Notes: generated by a model not told the origin, from the letters alone. Shown: positions 22,063-32,860, counted from the first letter of the stretch. The stretch is 64,000 nt of DNA from Geotrypetes seraphini (GCF_902459505.1 NC_047095.1:117987380-118051379), one strand, 5' to 3'. A program made the numbers and translations.

Positions 22063-22385
22063 TTTTTTGCTCCTTCAGCTTGTCTGCGGTGTTCTTTGCT
22101 CACATGTTTAAAGACAATAGACTGTTTTCAGTCCAATTCTTTATATGTGAGTTTGCAAACCATTGGACCCCTGAGGAAGGCGTGTTCGTCGAAACACGGA
22201 CCATGTAGGGTCCAGTTGGATTTTTGTCACAGTATTTTTATCATTGTACTTTTTTAATTTAATTTTCATGGTTTTATATGTCAGTGTTCAATAAATTATC
22301 TCCAGAACATCTGTATCCAGATGTTTACATCGGTGGATTGTTTTCACTGTGGATCATTGGATCTCCCCATTTTTCTTTGTTGTAC
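22063..22385 (+). mobile_element. Single copy of the 320-bp hammerhead-bearing element
   Basis: From 'ttttgctccttcagcttgtc' to 'catttttctttgttg'. It contains one hammerhead-like fold at 22165-22213, and its 3' half matches both arms of the dimer at 21356-21840. It is non-coding, so it is probably mobilised in trans. Confidence 0.7.
22165..22213 (+). ncRNA. Hammerhead-ribozyme-like fold, copy 5
   Basis: GGACCC, CTGAGGA, extra A, GGC-gtgttc-GTC, GAAA, ACACGGACCATGT, A, GGGTCC. Stem I is perfect and stem II has one wobble or mismatch. Confidence 0.68.
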
Positions 22386-22519
22386 CATCATATACTCCCC
22401 CATCCCAGTCATATCAGGTCAGGGGAAATAAGGATACTATGTTACCACATCCAGTGCGTGAATTTAAAAGGGGGGGGGTGGCCAGGGGTAGATCGCAGAT
22501 GTTCCAAAAAGTTATGGAT

Positions 22520-23400
22520 CACCGCATAACATAGGCGCAGTCGACACATTGTCACTAAGCGTGATTCTATAAGGTGCGTGTAACTTTTACAGAATCGCGT
22601 TGTACTAGTCAGCACTGATTTTTTTAGGCATCATATACAGAAGCCAGCCCATCATGCGCATGTTACACATATTTATACAAAACTCACACACACCGCTGCG
22701 CGCCATATGCATGGGCGCACTAAACCGGTGTATTTTTACTAAGAAGTGCTCATTGCAAAATGAACGCGTTTGTAAGGCTTTTTTCGTTTTAGGTTTTGTG
22801 CCCGCAGGAACGTAAATGAAAAGCCTATAATAAACAAATGTTAGTGTAGCAATTAGCTCATCTTAGAAAAATAAATCACTATAACAATTATATGCCTGGG
22901 CTACATTATACCAGTTTAGTTTTACATATGTGGATTGACAATTTGGGCATGTTATATGCATAAAAATATGGTAATTGGAGCTAAATTGGCATTCATTTCC
23001 CATTATCAGCATTAAAAGCTACTTGGCGCTAACGTGAAGTTACATGCAAAAGTGACTTACACCCCTATATACTATAAACTTACAGACAAATTCTGTACAT
23101 GGCATTGAAAGTTGGCCATGTATATCAGTGTGTAGCTCAACTTGATTAAGAGGCTTAATTAGTGCCGAATTGTCAATTAACATCTCATAACTGATACTAA
23201 TTGGAGTTAATTGAAAGTTGCGTACAGAACTTGGTAGGCGCACAGCAGAAAGTGTTAGGCATCATATCTAATGCGTATACCTAGAAGGGGGTGGATCCTA
23301 GGCACGGTTTTTAAGTTATGCGCAAGTTTTTCGCCTATGCGCCGATGTGCGTATAACTTAGGGGCAGGCATTTAGGCCAAGATTTCCTTGGCTTAAAATA
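22520..23400. repeat. Old AT-rich repeat with 'gattctataaggtgc' words
   Basis: 'gtgattctataaggtgcgtg' at 22560 recurs at about 23860 ('cttgattctataaggtgcac'), and similar sequence continues at 25070-25330 and 25825-26040 and again near 55160-55600. It appears to be one old element family split by later insertions. I do not recognise it. Confidence 0.4.
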
Positions 23401-23408
23401 GGTGTGCC

Positions 23409-23822
23409 CAGTGGTGTACTAAATGGGGGATGGGGGAGGCGGTTCGCCCCGGGCACCGTTTTGTTGGCGCCAGTACCCCTCTTACTCTCTGCCCCACTCC
23501 TTCCCATTCCTCCCCCCCCCCACAGTGCGCACGCCTTCATTTTCCACCACCATACCTCTATCTCTTCGCTGCTCACGCTAGCGTCAGCTCTCCCTCTGAT
23601 GTCACTTCCAGGTCCTATGCTCAGGAAGTGACGTCAGAGGGAGAGCTGACGCCAACGCGGGCAGCGAGTTGGTGATGCTGCTTGCGCCGGGGAAGTTAAA
23701 AGAGGTATGGGGTAGGGAAGGGGTGCGTGCGGCAGGGGGTGGAGAAGGAGCGGGGAGGGCAGAGAAGAGAGCAGGAAGGGGCACTACCACCCCTGGCACC
23801 TCTCACCTTTGCTATGCCACTG
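23409..23822. mobile_element. hAT MITE with perfect 8-bp target duplication
   Basis: The ends 'cagtggtgtactaa' and 'ttgctatgccactg' are inverted. The octamer ggtgtgcc stands at 23401-23408 and 23823-23830. The interior is itself a palindrome around 23617 ('ctctccctctgatgtcactt' mirrored). A second copy is at 59308. Confidence 0.9.
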
Positions 23823-23897
23823 GGTGTGCCTAAAAGTTATGATGCATGCCGGCACTAAGCTTGATTCTATAAGGTGCACATATCTTTTATAGAATTC

Positions 23898-24600
23898 TTT
23901 GCTCGGTGTGTAATTAGATTCTGAAATGCGTTGCCAATAAATGTGGTAAAAGAAGTTAGCTTAGCAGGGTTTAAAAAAAGGTGTGGACAAGTTCTTAAAA
24001 GAAAAGTCTGTAAGACATTATTAAGATGGACTTTGGGAAATCCACTATTTATTCCTAGGATAAGCACCATATAATCTGTTTTACTTTTTTGGGGTCTTGT
24101 CAGGTACTTGTTACCTGGATGGGCCACTGTTGGAAACATGATGATGGACCTGTACTCTGTCCCAGTATGGCTACTCTTATGTGAGCCAAGTATAGGACAA
24201 TCAAGCCATTGTGACATCACTGATGAGGTTGGCTTTTAGGTATTGGTAAAATAAGGCATTATGACATCATAATCTCAGCTCTGGAATGTTGCTACTCTTT
24301 GGATTTCTGCCAGGTACTTGGGACCTGAGTTGACCACTGTTGGAAACATGATACTGGGTTTGATGGACCTATGGTCTGTCCCAGTATGGCAACTCATATG
24401 TTCTTATGTGAGCCAGGTATAGGACAATCGAGCCATTATGACATCACTGCTGAGGTTGGCTCTTAGGCATTGGTGGAATGAGGCATTATGACATCACAGT
24501 TGCTACTCTTTGGGTTTCTGCCAGGAACTTGGGACCTGGGCTGGCCACAGTTAGAAACAGGATACTCTACCCCATATGATATTTCAATGTTCTCGTCTCA
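23898..24600 (+). mobile_element. LINE 3' end with duplicated 227-bp tail modules
   Basis: The LINE tail (23898-24182, ending 'cccagtatggctactcttat') is followed by two modules starting 'gagccaagtataggacaatc' (24183) and 'gagccaggtataggacaatc' (24410). Each includes the 'cattatgacatca' block and a repeated LINE terminus. Confidence 0.75.
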
Positions 24601-24960
24601 TAGTATATTGGGGGTAAGGTTTGGAACACCATTTCCGCCATATTAAAGATTCACGAACCATTACATCTCAAAATTATTGTACTTGGACAACTGGTTCTCA
24701 CACAAGATATCTCAGAACCCAATGTGTGCTTGCTCAATATTCTATTGTTTTGGGCTATCAAAAATATATCGCATTGCTGGAAAAACTTAGACAAAGTAGA
24801 GTTCAATGGTATGGTGGAGCACAGTATGTATTACTACCAAATTTGAAAGGATGATCGCAGAAAAACATCATTCCACCAGCTCATTCCTTAAAATCTGGAG
24901 TCCTGTCCAAACTTACTGCAATTTAGACCGCTGACAAATAGTCATTCAGAGTATACTGCA
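24600..24960 (+). mobile_element. L1-like LINE ORF2 C-terminal fragment (degraded)
   Basis: Around 24847-24915 the plus strand reads RMIAEKHHSTSSFLKIWSP, which resembles the end of L1-clade ORF2 proteins. The rest is diverged. I rate this from memory of the family only. Confidence 0.45.
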
Positions 24961-25331
24961 CAATATACCTTGTTCATCATCATATAAAATTAATTTTAAA
25001 AAGAAACAGGATACTGGTCTTGATGAACCCTCGGTCTATCCCAGTATGGCTACTGTTATGTTTATTATACTAGGGCATAGAATTATCCCCTTGCTATGGA
25101 CACATACGAGTTTATTTTTCACTTCAATCTGCCACTTCAACTTTCCCAAAGGCGCCCAAAATATCGGTGCCGCCTAAAACAGTACCATTTCTAGAATCAT
25201 GCTTAGCCTGTGTGTGCCGCACAAGAGGCGCACCTTTTTAGGGCAGCTTAACCAAGGCTTCAATTCCTAAGTTATGCGCGGATCGGGAGTATTCTATAAC
25301 AAGGCCTGTAACTTGTTGAAATACCCACAAT

Positions 25332-25816
25332 TAGAGAATGACACGGTGACAAAATTCATCACCGTTCCCGTCCCCGCGGATAACCGCGGGAAATAATCCC
25401 ATGTCATTTTCTAGTGTCTGTTTCAACCTCGGTCCTTCTACACCAGCATTCTTCAAAGCAAAGCTTGCGGGTCAGTGGTTGTGGCCATTCATACTCTGAT
25501 TCTTATGTGAGCCAAGGATAATGAAGCCATTGTGACATCACTGATGTGATTGGCTCTTAGGCACTGATGGAATGAGGCATTATGACATCACAATATCTGC
25601 TCTGAATACCAGAGACTGTCATTCTGTAGTATCTGTTTCAACCTCAGTCCTTCTACACCAGCATTCTTCAAAGCAAAGCTTGCGGGTCAGTGGTTGTGCC
25701 CAATTATACTCCGATTCTTCCCTCTCTCCTTAAAGAATGACATGAAGATGGTTGTTTCCTGCGGTTATCCGCGGGGACGGGGACGGTGATGAATTTTGTC
25801 ACCGTGTCATTCTCTA
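25332..25816. mobile_element. hAT MITE ('tagagaatgacacggtgac' ends), copy A, with 8-bp target duplication
   Basis: The termini TAGAGAATGACACGGTGAC and its complement are inverted over about 60 bp, including 'tccccgcggataaccgcggg'. The octamer cccacaat flanks it at 25324-25331 and 25817-25824. Inside, a block of about 100 bp beginning 'tgtttcaacctcggtccttc' occurs twice in direct orientation. Other copies: 33774 and 46497. Confidence 0.93.
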
Positions 25817-25824
25817 CCCACAAT

Positions 25825-26760
25825 TTACCTCTGTCCATGCCCCCTTTTCAAATTCACGCTCTATAACTGGCACATTCTTTTTATAGGATCGCGCTTTCCG
25901 AGTTGTGCGCGGAACTTTTAATTAGAGCCAATTAACATCGATTACGAGTTGTTAATTGCCAATTATCAGAACCAGTTAGGCCAATTAGTCAAATTATGCA
26001 CGGACAACTTAAGGCAACGTATATAGAGAATTTGGAGGATAGTGAATAACTTCAGAGACGCCTTGAAAAACGTGCTGAGTGGTGCCCGTGACGGAATAAT
26101 TTGTTATTCTATTTATGCAGCTGCCCACACTCCAGGAGGAAATGTTTATCAGCGCTGCAATTAACTAATCCTCCAAGTATGTTTATTTTGCAAATATTTT
26201 TAATATTTCAGCAAATTCTCTTTATTGTTCTTACATATTACTCATTTGTCTTAAACAATTGTTTTCCCCTGTATAGTGTAAGACAGAAAGAGGATATGCC
26301 AGACTGAGTCAGACTGCCCCAGGGGTAGGAGGGAATGGTTTCTATGAATGATAGAGAGAGAGAGATAAACAATGAGATAAGGAGACAGACAAAGAAGCTA
26401 AGATAGAGAGAAAGGGAGAAGGCAGGCACACATAGAAACTGTCTGAGCCACTAGGCTTTTGGCGAGGTGGCTGAAGGTTCCCCTTGAGGCCTGTGAGTGG
26501 CTGGGAAAAAGCCCGCTGGTATCTAGTGGATGGTTATTCTCTGAAATTATTTTTATTTGATTGAAAAAGCCAAAGTATAAAATCAACTGAATACATTTTG
26601 CAAAACACAACAATTACTAGGAGAAATCCATATAACCTCTCAGGTCTCAATCGACACAATGATCCAACAACACCTGCTTTTGCACTTAGGTACCAGTAAG
26701 CCCCTTTCCTCTAATATTCTCTCGTATTTTCTAAATAAACAATCTTAAGGTGGCCAAATA
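25825..26760. other. Old repeat remains and AT-rich intergenic sequence
   Basis: 25825-26040 continues the 'ctataactggcacattcttt' type repeat. 26540-26750 may be an antisense L1-type 3' end, but I cannot define its borders. No gene is seen. Confidence 0.4.
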
Positions 26761-26763
26761 GGT

Positions 26764-27350
26764 TGAAAAGGTGACGGCGAAAGCTAGAAGGATGCTAGAT
26801 TGCATAGGGAGAAATATGGCCAGTAGGAAAAAGGAGGTATTGATGCCCCTTTATAAGACGCTGGTGAGACCTCATTTAGAATATTGTGTACGATTCTGGA
26901 GGGCGCACCTTCAAAAAGATATAAAAAGGATGGAGTCGGTCCAGAGGAAGGCTACTAAAATGGTGCACGGTCTGTATACTTTGGAGGAAAGGCGCGAGAG
27001 GGGAAGGTATAATAGAGACATTTAAATACCTACATAACGTAAAAGTGCATGAGTCAAGTCTCTTTCATTTTAAAGGAAACTGCAAAGAGAGGGCATAGGA
27101 TGAAGTTAAGAGGTGATAGGCTCCGAAGTAATCTGAGGAAATACTTTTTTACAGAAAGGGTGGTAGATGCGTGGAACAGTCTCCCGGAAGAGGTGGTGGA
27201 AACAGAGACTGTGTCTGAATTCAAGAGGGCCTGGGATAGGCACGTGGGATCTCTCAGAGAGAGAAAGAGATAATGAGTACTTCGGATGGGCAGACTGGAT
27301 GGGCCCTTTGGTCTTTATCTGCCATCATGTTTCTGTTTCTATAACCATAA
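26764..27350 (+). mobile_element. LINE 3' end (CR1-like), plus strand
   Basis: Residues KARRMLDCIGRNMASRKKEV, LVRPHLEYCVRFWRAHLQKD and FFTERVVDAWNSLPEEVVE are readable in one or two frames, followed by the terminus 'gggcagactggatgggccct' and 'tctgccatcatgtttctg'. At least one small frame change separates the two halves. Confidence 0.88.
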
Positions 27351-27354
27351 AGCT

Positions 27355-28010
27355 CTATGACATCACAATGCAGGTGCAAAGAGTCTTAGCCAATAGTAAG
27401 AAGAGATGCAAATGTTAATAGCCTTAGCCAATTGGGAGAGGAGGAGATAGTGGATGCTCTGGATGGGCCATTTGGCCTTTATCTGCCATCATGTTTCTGT
27501 TTCTATAACCATACATCTCTATGACATCACAATGCAGATGCAAAGAGTCTTAGCCAATAGGAAGAAGAGATGCAAATGTTAAGAGCCTTAGCCAATTGGG
27601 AGAGGAGGAGATAGTGGATGCTCTGGATGGGCCATTTGGCCTTTATCTGCCATCATGTTTCTGTTTCTATAACCATAAAGCTCTATGACATCACAATGCA
27701 GGTGTAAAGATACTTAGCCAATAGGAAGAAGAGATGCAAATGTTAAAGAGCCTTAGCCAATTGGGAGAGGAGAAGATAGTGGATGCTGCGGATGGGCCAT
27801 TTGGCCTTTATCTGCCATCATGTTTCTGTTTCTATAACCATACAGCTCTATGACATCACAATGCAGGTGCAAAGAGTCTTAGCCAATAGGAAGAAGAGAT
27901 GCAAATGTTAAGAGCCTTAGCCAATTGGGAGAGGAGGAGATAGTGGATGCTCTGGATGAGCCATTTGGCCTTTATCTGCTGTCATGTTTCTATGTTTCTA
28001 TTGCCACCAT
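27355..28010 (+). repeat. Tandem array of a 164-bp LINE 3' tail unit, about four copies
   Basis: The word 'ctatgacatcacaatgca' starts at 27355, 27519, 27683 and 27848, a spacing of 164-165 bp. Each unit holds a complete LINE terminus ('tttggcctttatctgccatc') plus 'gccttagccaattgggagag'. The array directly continues the LINE at 26764-27350. Confidence 0.92.
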
Positions 28011-28419
28011 AGAATAATATGCATCCCATTTTTATCCTTTCAATGATTTACAGTAATTATGAGGTCCTAATTGCTCATTATCAGTACCGATTAAGCTTTT
28101 AAAATAATTAAACTCCTCCCCCTCTTATACTAAGCTGCGGTAGAGGTTTCTACCACAGCCTGGAGTGCGTCGATCTAGGCGCCTAATTTTAGACATCTTT
28201 TGTAGAATCCGGGCCAAGGAGTCCACGCCTGGTGTTAACACAGATCTCCAGTCGCTTTTGGAAGTTCTTAGCAGCCTTGACGATGGGTCCCTGTGGCGGG
28301 CTGACCCAAACCATATGCAGCGCTTCTTTGAGTTTAGCGGTTTGCGGCTTTGGGCGGAGCTTGTGAAAGGCCTGCAAATTTGCACCCCAAGGGGTTTAGG
28401 TCCAGGGAATCCGGAGGCC
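28011..28419. other. Intergenic with MITE-like pieces, no gene seen
   Basis: 28120-28215 contains 'actaagctgcggtagaggtt' and 'gtagaatccgggcc', resembling broken MITE ends. A G/C-rich stretch follows without a recognised gene. Confidence 0.35.
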
Positions 28420-28985
28420 GCAGGTCCTTTGAAATATAATCTGGACAGTTTTTTCTTTTGTATTTTTAATTTCTTACCTGCTGCGTCCTGCAATTTTGAG
28501 CGAGTTACAAAATACACTCGTAATTTAAAAACATACAAAATCAATAAACGACATTCTAAAAACAAGCCACTACAATACTAGAATCGAGTGTAAATAACAC
28601 AGCCATCCTTTTCAACAGTGCATCGACTCGTCACGCCCGACTGCATGGATAATATCGCTCAAAGAGTATACCGTTTTAATCAATTTCCTGAAATGAATTA
28701 AAGAAGCGGCCCTTTTAACTCCAAGCGGCAAGGCGTTCCAAAGCAGAGCCCCCCTGCACTGTCGCTGTCGAATGACGCTGGCACGTTAGTTTCGCTTGCT
28801 TCAGAGTTGGAACTTCTAAGTAAAACTGTTCACCCGAACGTAATGTTCAATTTTGCTGGTATAGAGTAAAGAGATCACTCATCGCTACCGGCTACTTAGT
28901 CTGTCTCAGCTTAAAAATCAAACACAGCACTTTCAACTCGATTCGCGCAGATACAGGTGGCCGATGAAATTAACTAAAATCGGTG
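28420..28985 (-). mobile_element. LINE 3' part (L2/Rex1-like), minus strand
   Basis: An antisense 3' UTR with 'aatcaataaacgacattcta' leads into 'aaggcgttccaaagcagagc', which in sense direction is the Trp-Asn-Ala region of an L2/Rex1-type reverse-transcriptase tail. It is degraded. Confidence 0.5.
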
Positions 28986-29002
28986 CAATGAGTTCAAAAA
29001 AG

Positions 29003-29540
29003 GGTTTTAGCGCCGGCAGCGGCGGTAACCACTCTGACGCTCATAGAATTCCTATGAACGTCGGAGCAGTTTCTGCCGCTGCCGGCGCTAAAACCCGCTC
29101 TACGCATCAGTAAAGGAGGGGGATTTATGTTGTGTGCGTTGTATTCTGTAAGAATTCCTATGAACGTCGGAGCAGTTACCGCCACTGCCGGCGCTAAAAC
29201 CCACGCTATGCATCAGTAAAGGAGGGGGATTTATGTTGCGTGCGTCGTATTCTGTAAGAATTCCTATGAACGTCGGAGCAGTTTCTGCCGCTGCCGGCGC
29301 TAAAACCCGCTCTACGCATCAGTAAATGAGGGGGATTTATGTTGCGTGCGTCGTATTCTGTAAGAATTCCTATGAACGTCGGAGCAGTTACCGCCACTGC
29401 CGGCGCTAAAACCCATGCTATGCATCAGTAAAGGAGGGGGATTTATGTTGCGTGCGTCGTATTCTGTAAGAATTCCTATGAACGTCGGAGCAGTTACCGC
29501 CGCTGCCGCCGCTAAAACCCTCGCTCCACGTTAATAAAGA
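29003..29540. repeat. Tandem array of a 106-bp unit derived from a palindromic MITE
   Basis: 'gaattcctatgaacgtcgga' begins at 29046, 29152, 29258, 29364 and 29470, a spacing of exactly 106 bp. The first unit still shows the palindrome ('gggttttagcgccggcagcg' mirrored at 29080-29098), so the array grew from one arm of a MITE. Copies differ by a few bases and alternate in the 'tttctgccgctg' / 'ttaccgccactg' words. Confidence 0.93.
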
Positions 29541-29549
29541 AGGGGGAAA

Positions 29550-29742
29550 ATTAAGGGCTCCTTTTACGAAGGCGCATTAGCGGTTTAACGCGCGTAATAG
29601 CGCGCGCTAAACCGCCAGCCGTGCTAGCCGCTACCGCCTCCTCTTGAGCAGGCGTTAGTTTTTCGGCCAGCGCGGGGGTTAGCACGTGATTAAAAGTCGC
29701 GCGTACTAAAGTCGCTAACGCGGCTTCGTAAAAGCAGCCCTA
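29550..29742. mobile_element. MITE ('gggctccttttacgaaggcg' ends)
   Basis: The inverted ends 'gggctccttttacgaa' and 'ttcgtaaaagcagccc' have internal mirrored words 'gcgcgctaaaccgcc'. The family recurs at 29949, 34545, 35958, 40285, 60145 and 61818. Confidence 0.8.
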
Positions 29743-29799
29743 AATAAAAACACATTTTTTAATACTAGTTGCTTGTACAAGATTTGGATGTTGTGTTTT

Positions 29800-29935
29800 T
29801 ATATTTTCTGCTTTAAGTGTCCCCTGAGAAAGGCATATTTATATGCCGAAACGTGGATCCTCGTTGGCATGGACTTGTATAGAATAATTGGACATCTTCT
29901 CTTGCCTGTTTTTGGTTTTATGCTTCCATAGTAAG
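29800..29935 (+). mobile_element. Hammerhead-like element, diverged copy
   Basis: Contains CTGAGAA, a 5-6 bp stem II 'ggcatatttatatgcc', GAAA and 'acgtggatcctcgttgg' (29822-29868). Stem II is strong. Stems I and III are poorly supported, so only the family relation is claimed. Confidence 0.4.
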
Positions 29936-29948
29936 GCAAGTTTTAGGC

Positions 29949-30105
29949 CTCCTTTTACGAAACTGCGATAGCGGTTTCTAGCGCGGAGGGCCGCGCTGCT
30001 CCCGACGCTCATTGAGTTCCTATGAGCGTCGGGAGCAGCGCGGGCCATTCAGCGCGGCTCCCCGTGCTAGAAACTGCTATCGCAGTTTCATAAAAGAGGG
30101 GGTTA
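29949..30105. mobile_element. Palindromic MITE, nearly complete hairpin
   Basis: 'cctccttttacgaaactgcg' is mirrored by 'cgcagtttcataaaagaggg', and the middle 'ctcccgacgctcat' by 'atgagcgtcgggag'. The centre is near 30020. Confidence 0.85.
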
Positions 30106-30317
30106 GTCTCTTATTTGCTTTCTTCCTCTTTTACTAACTCGTAGCGTGGGATTTAGCACCGTCTTTTCAAGAAAAGACTAAAGACACACCTTTTCCCCTT
30201 GTAGTTACGAACGCTATCCACGGTCTACCGCTTCCCATTTATTTCTCCCTCCAACTCTGACTACACTGTGCAACAGAGGTTTTGGGGCATGAATTGTAGA
30301 GGTTGTTCACCCTCTCC

Positions 30318-30640
30318 AAGGTAGAGAGAACGAGAGGGCACTCTCTGAAGTTAAAAGGGGACAGATTCCATACGAACGTAAGGAAGTTCTTTCTTCACCC
30401 AGAGAGTGGTGGAGAACTGGAATGCTCTCCCGGAGTCTGTTATAAGGGAAAACACGCTCCAGGGACTCAAGAGAAGGTTGGACAAGTTCCTGCTGAACCG
30501 GAACGAACGCAGGTAGGGCTGGTCTCGGTTAGGGCACAGGTCTTCGACTTGGGGGCCGCCGCGCGAGCGGACTGCTAGGCGCGATGGACAACTGGTCTGA
30601 CCCAGCAGCCACAATTCTTATGTTGTTATGTTCTTATAGT
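30318..30640 (+). mobile_element. LINE 3' end (CR1-like), plus strand
   Basis: Residues VERTRGHSLKLKGDRFHTNV lead into the 3' UTR and end 'aattcttatgttgttatgtt'. It is the sense counterpart of 10644-10975. Confidence 0.85.
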
Positions 30641-31364
30641 GATTTGGGGGGTCGCTGAATTCAAAACAGACCTTAATTTTTTGGTATTACCCTCTGATTT
30701 TTGGCAAAAGAGCATTATAACATTTTCACTATATTTTCTAATGCTTGGAGTAAATGTTATAACAATCTCTGAAATATTAAAACAGTTTGCCTCAAATTAG
30801 ATTTTTAAGCTAAAGTGAGAAAAATGCATGGCATTGAAGAATGTAATTGAGAATTTTCTGGGGAATAGGAAGGCACCAGATTATGTCCAAATGGTGGAGA
30901 CGATGCTTAAAGCATTCTGGGATCTCTGTGGTCTCCCAACCTAAAGAAGGATATAAAACTGCTGGAGAGGGTGCAGAGGTGAGCAACAAAGCTAGTAATG
31001 GGTATGGAGAAACTGGAATACGAGGATCGACTTAAGAGACTGGGATTGTTCTCCCTTGAGAAAAGGAGACTGCGAGGGGATACGATCGAGACCTTCAAAA
31101 TACTGAAAGGAATCGACAAAATAGAGCAGAAAAAAACTATTTACATTGTCCAATTTGGCACGGACAAGAGGACACGGAATGAAGCTGAGGGGGGACAAGT
31201 TCAGGACGAATATCAGGAAGTTCTGCTTCACGCAGAGAGTGGCGGACACCTGGAATGCTCTCCCCGACGAGGTTATTGCGGAATCGACTGTCCTAGGATT
31301 TAAAAGCAAACTAGATGCACATCTTCTTATGAGAGGCATAGAAGGATATGGGTGACTACAAATT

Positions 31365-31836
31365 TTTCCCGTGGAAGATTTTTTGAAGCAGTTGCTCTCT
31401 TTCTAAAGATATTCCCTTGACGCAGCCACTTGGCGAAACAGGGCCTGTCGGGAATACTGAGTTCATTCTTTGAAAAGTGTGTCTGGTTCCGTATTGGAGC
31501 AACGGATATTTATTTCCACTGCTTGTGGGAGATGAATGGAAAATAAGTGCAAGTTTTTACAGTTTTTTTGCTGTTTTTTTGCAGTTTAACTTGTGTATTT
31601 TAAACTGTATCTTTATGAATCTTTTCCTGGAGTTTTTTGACCTGGGATGTGTTTTGTATGGCAGTTTATAACTGAACATATAGTTTCTTGGTTGTTTTCC
31701 TTGAAACACTGAGGTCTTTTTCTCCATGTTAATTACTTGCCTTTCAGCCTGTTTCCTTCCACTATTAGCAGCTTTATTCTGAATATTTGTTGGTTATTTT
31801 TTTGATTTTTTTTGGATATTCAGCTTGTATACTTTT
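31365..31836 (+). mobile_element. Hammerhead-bearing retroelement with 12-bp target duplication
   Basis: The duplication tgactacaaatt flanks it at 31353-31364 and 31837-31848, inside a LINE, so both ends are certain. It is non-coding, has a T-rich 3' half and carries a hammerhead-like fold at 31410-31456. Its size and flanking repeat suit retroposition by another element's machinery. Confidence 0.82.
31410..31456 (+). ncRNA. Hammerhead-ribozyme-like fold, copy 6 (different family)
   Basis: Stem I TATTCCC pairs perfectly with GGGAATA (7 bp). The core reads TTGACGC then A. Stem II is GCC-actt-GGC, then GAAA, stem III ACAG-GGC-CTGT, and C at the cleavage position. The stem sequences differ from copies 1-5 but the fold is kept, which points to selection on structure at some time. 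The core has two departures from CTGANGA. Confidence 0.68.
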
Positions 31837-31945
31837 TGACTACAAATTATGCCAGGTGTACCCCTGGAAGGGCCTCCGCATGTGCGGATCGCCAGACTTG
31901 ATGGACCGAAGGTCTGATCCGGAGATGGCACTTCTTATGTTCATT

Positions 31946-32279
31946 TTCTCCCCTCACATCTGGATTTTTCCCCCGATAATCTTGGTAGTGTTGGTGATGA
32001 GAACGGGGAAAGGTTTCTCCAGGATATTGCTACAATGGAGAAACGATATCAGGGCAGATGGAATTCATCAATGCCGGCTGACTATTGTTGGACATTAATT
32101 AGAGATGCTCCTAATCTCGTTTATAAACGCGCTTCAACGGCAAAACGATTCTAGAAAATAATATTTGTAGAAACTCTTAAATCGGCGCAACGCCTTACAT
32201 TATGACTTCTCATGCTATAAATATTTGCGATTTGCTCAAAAACTATACGTGATAGGAGAAAACAGGTTATTTTCATACA
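31946..32279 (+). other. AT-rich intergenic sequence, nothing recognised
   Basis: No repeat terminus, coding signal or palindrome stands out. Confidence 0.45.
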
Positions 32280-32510
32280 CAGGAGGTCAAATTCTATAAA
32301 GTAAACCTCATTTTCTTCTTCCCTCAGAAAAAAAAGTTAAAATTTGTTGCACAGTGCTATTTATGTTAAATCTGCTCACTTCTAATCTGGAGACACGAAT
32401 GTATTCCTTCTTACTGTAAGCCGTAATGATTCCCTGTTGGAAATTGAGGGATATAAGAAGCTGTAATGTATTGTATTGTATTAAATCAAACTGAACTAAA
32501 CCATATCTGC
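32280..32510 (+). mobile_element. LINE 3' tail with (TATTG)n end
   Basis: 'gagggatataagaagctgta' followed by 'atgtattgtattgtattaaa' resembles an L2/Rex1-type 3' UTR ending in a short tandem repeat. Confidence 0.45.
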
Positions 32511-32742
32511 TACTAAGCCCTTAATTATAAAGAATCATAAAACTATCCCCAGAGAACAAATGTTCAGGCGAGAGGTATGTAGAAAACCACATCATCATGG
32601 AAATGGAGTGAGGAAGTGAGAAGGAGATAGAAGCATGCAAATTCTGTCTGGGATTCCGGGCTCCCCTCCCTGTTCGTCAAGGCACACCTTGGGGAAAAGG
32701 AAAAGGGCAGAGATGCTTGTGCAACCGAGCTGGTAGTAGGGC

Positions 32743-32750
32743 TTTAAATA
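32743..32750 (+). promoter_or_regulatory. TATA-like box of the mucin gene
   Basis: TTTAAATA lies about 110 bp upstream of the mucin start codon. An upstream ATG near 32713 falls before the predicted transcription start and need not be translated. Confidence 0.45.
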
Positions 32751-32860
32751 CAGCAGGTCGGACTGCTCTGATGATCAGACTTCCTCCGGCACTGGACTCA
32801 GGAAACGCGCTCCTCAGGAGTCAGGGGTTCCACGACAAGGAATTTCAGTACCGCAGGACG

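Larger units (their letters stand above)
30940..31945 (+). mobile_element. LINE 3' end (CR1-like) split by a later insertion
   Basis: 30940-31364 encodes ERVQR-type reverse-transcriptase tail ([40 protein letters not shown]). The LINE resumes at 31849 with 'atgccaggtgtacccctgga' and ends 'cacttcttatgttc'. The 472 bp between are a foreign element listed separately. Confidence 0.9.

Noticed and set aside
29003-29540. CRISPR-like regular repeats
   Set aside because: The 106-bp units are contiguous, without unique spacers, and the genome is eukaryotic.
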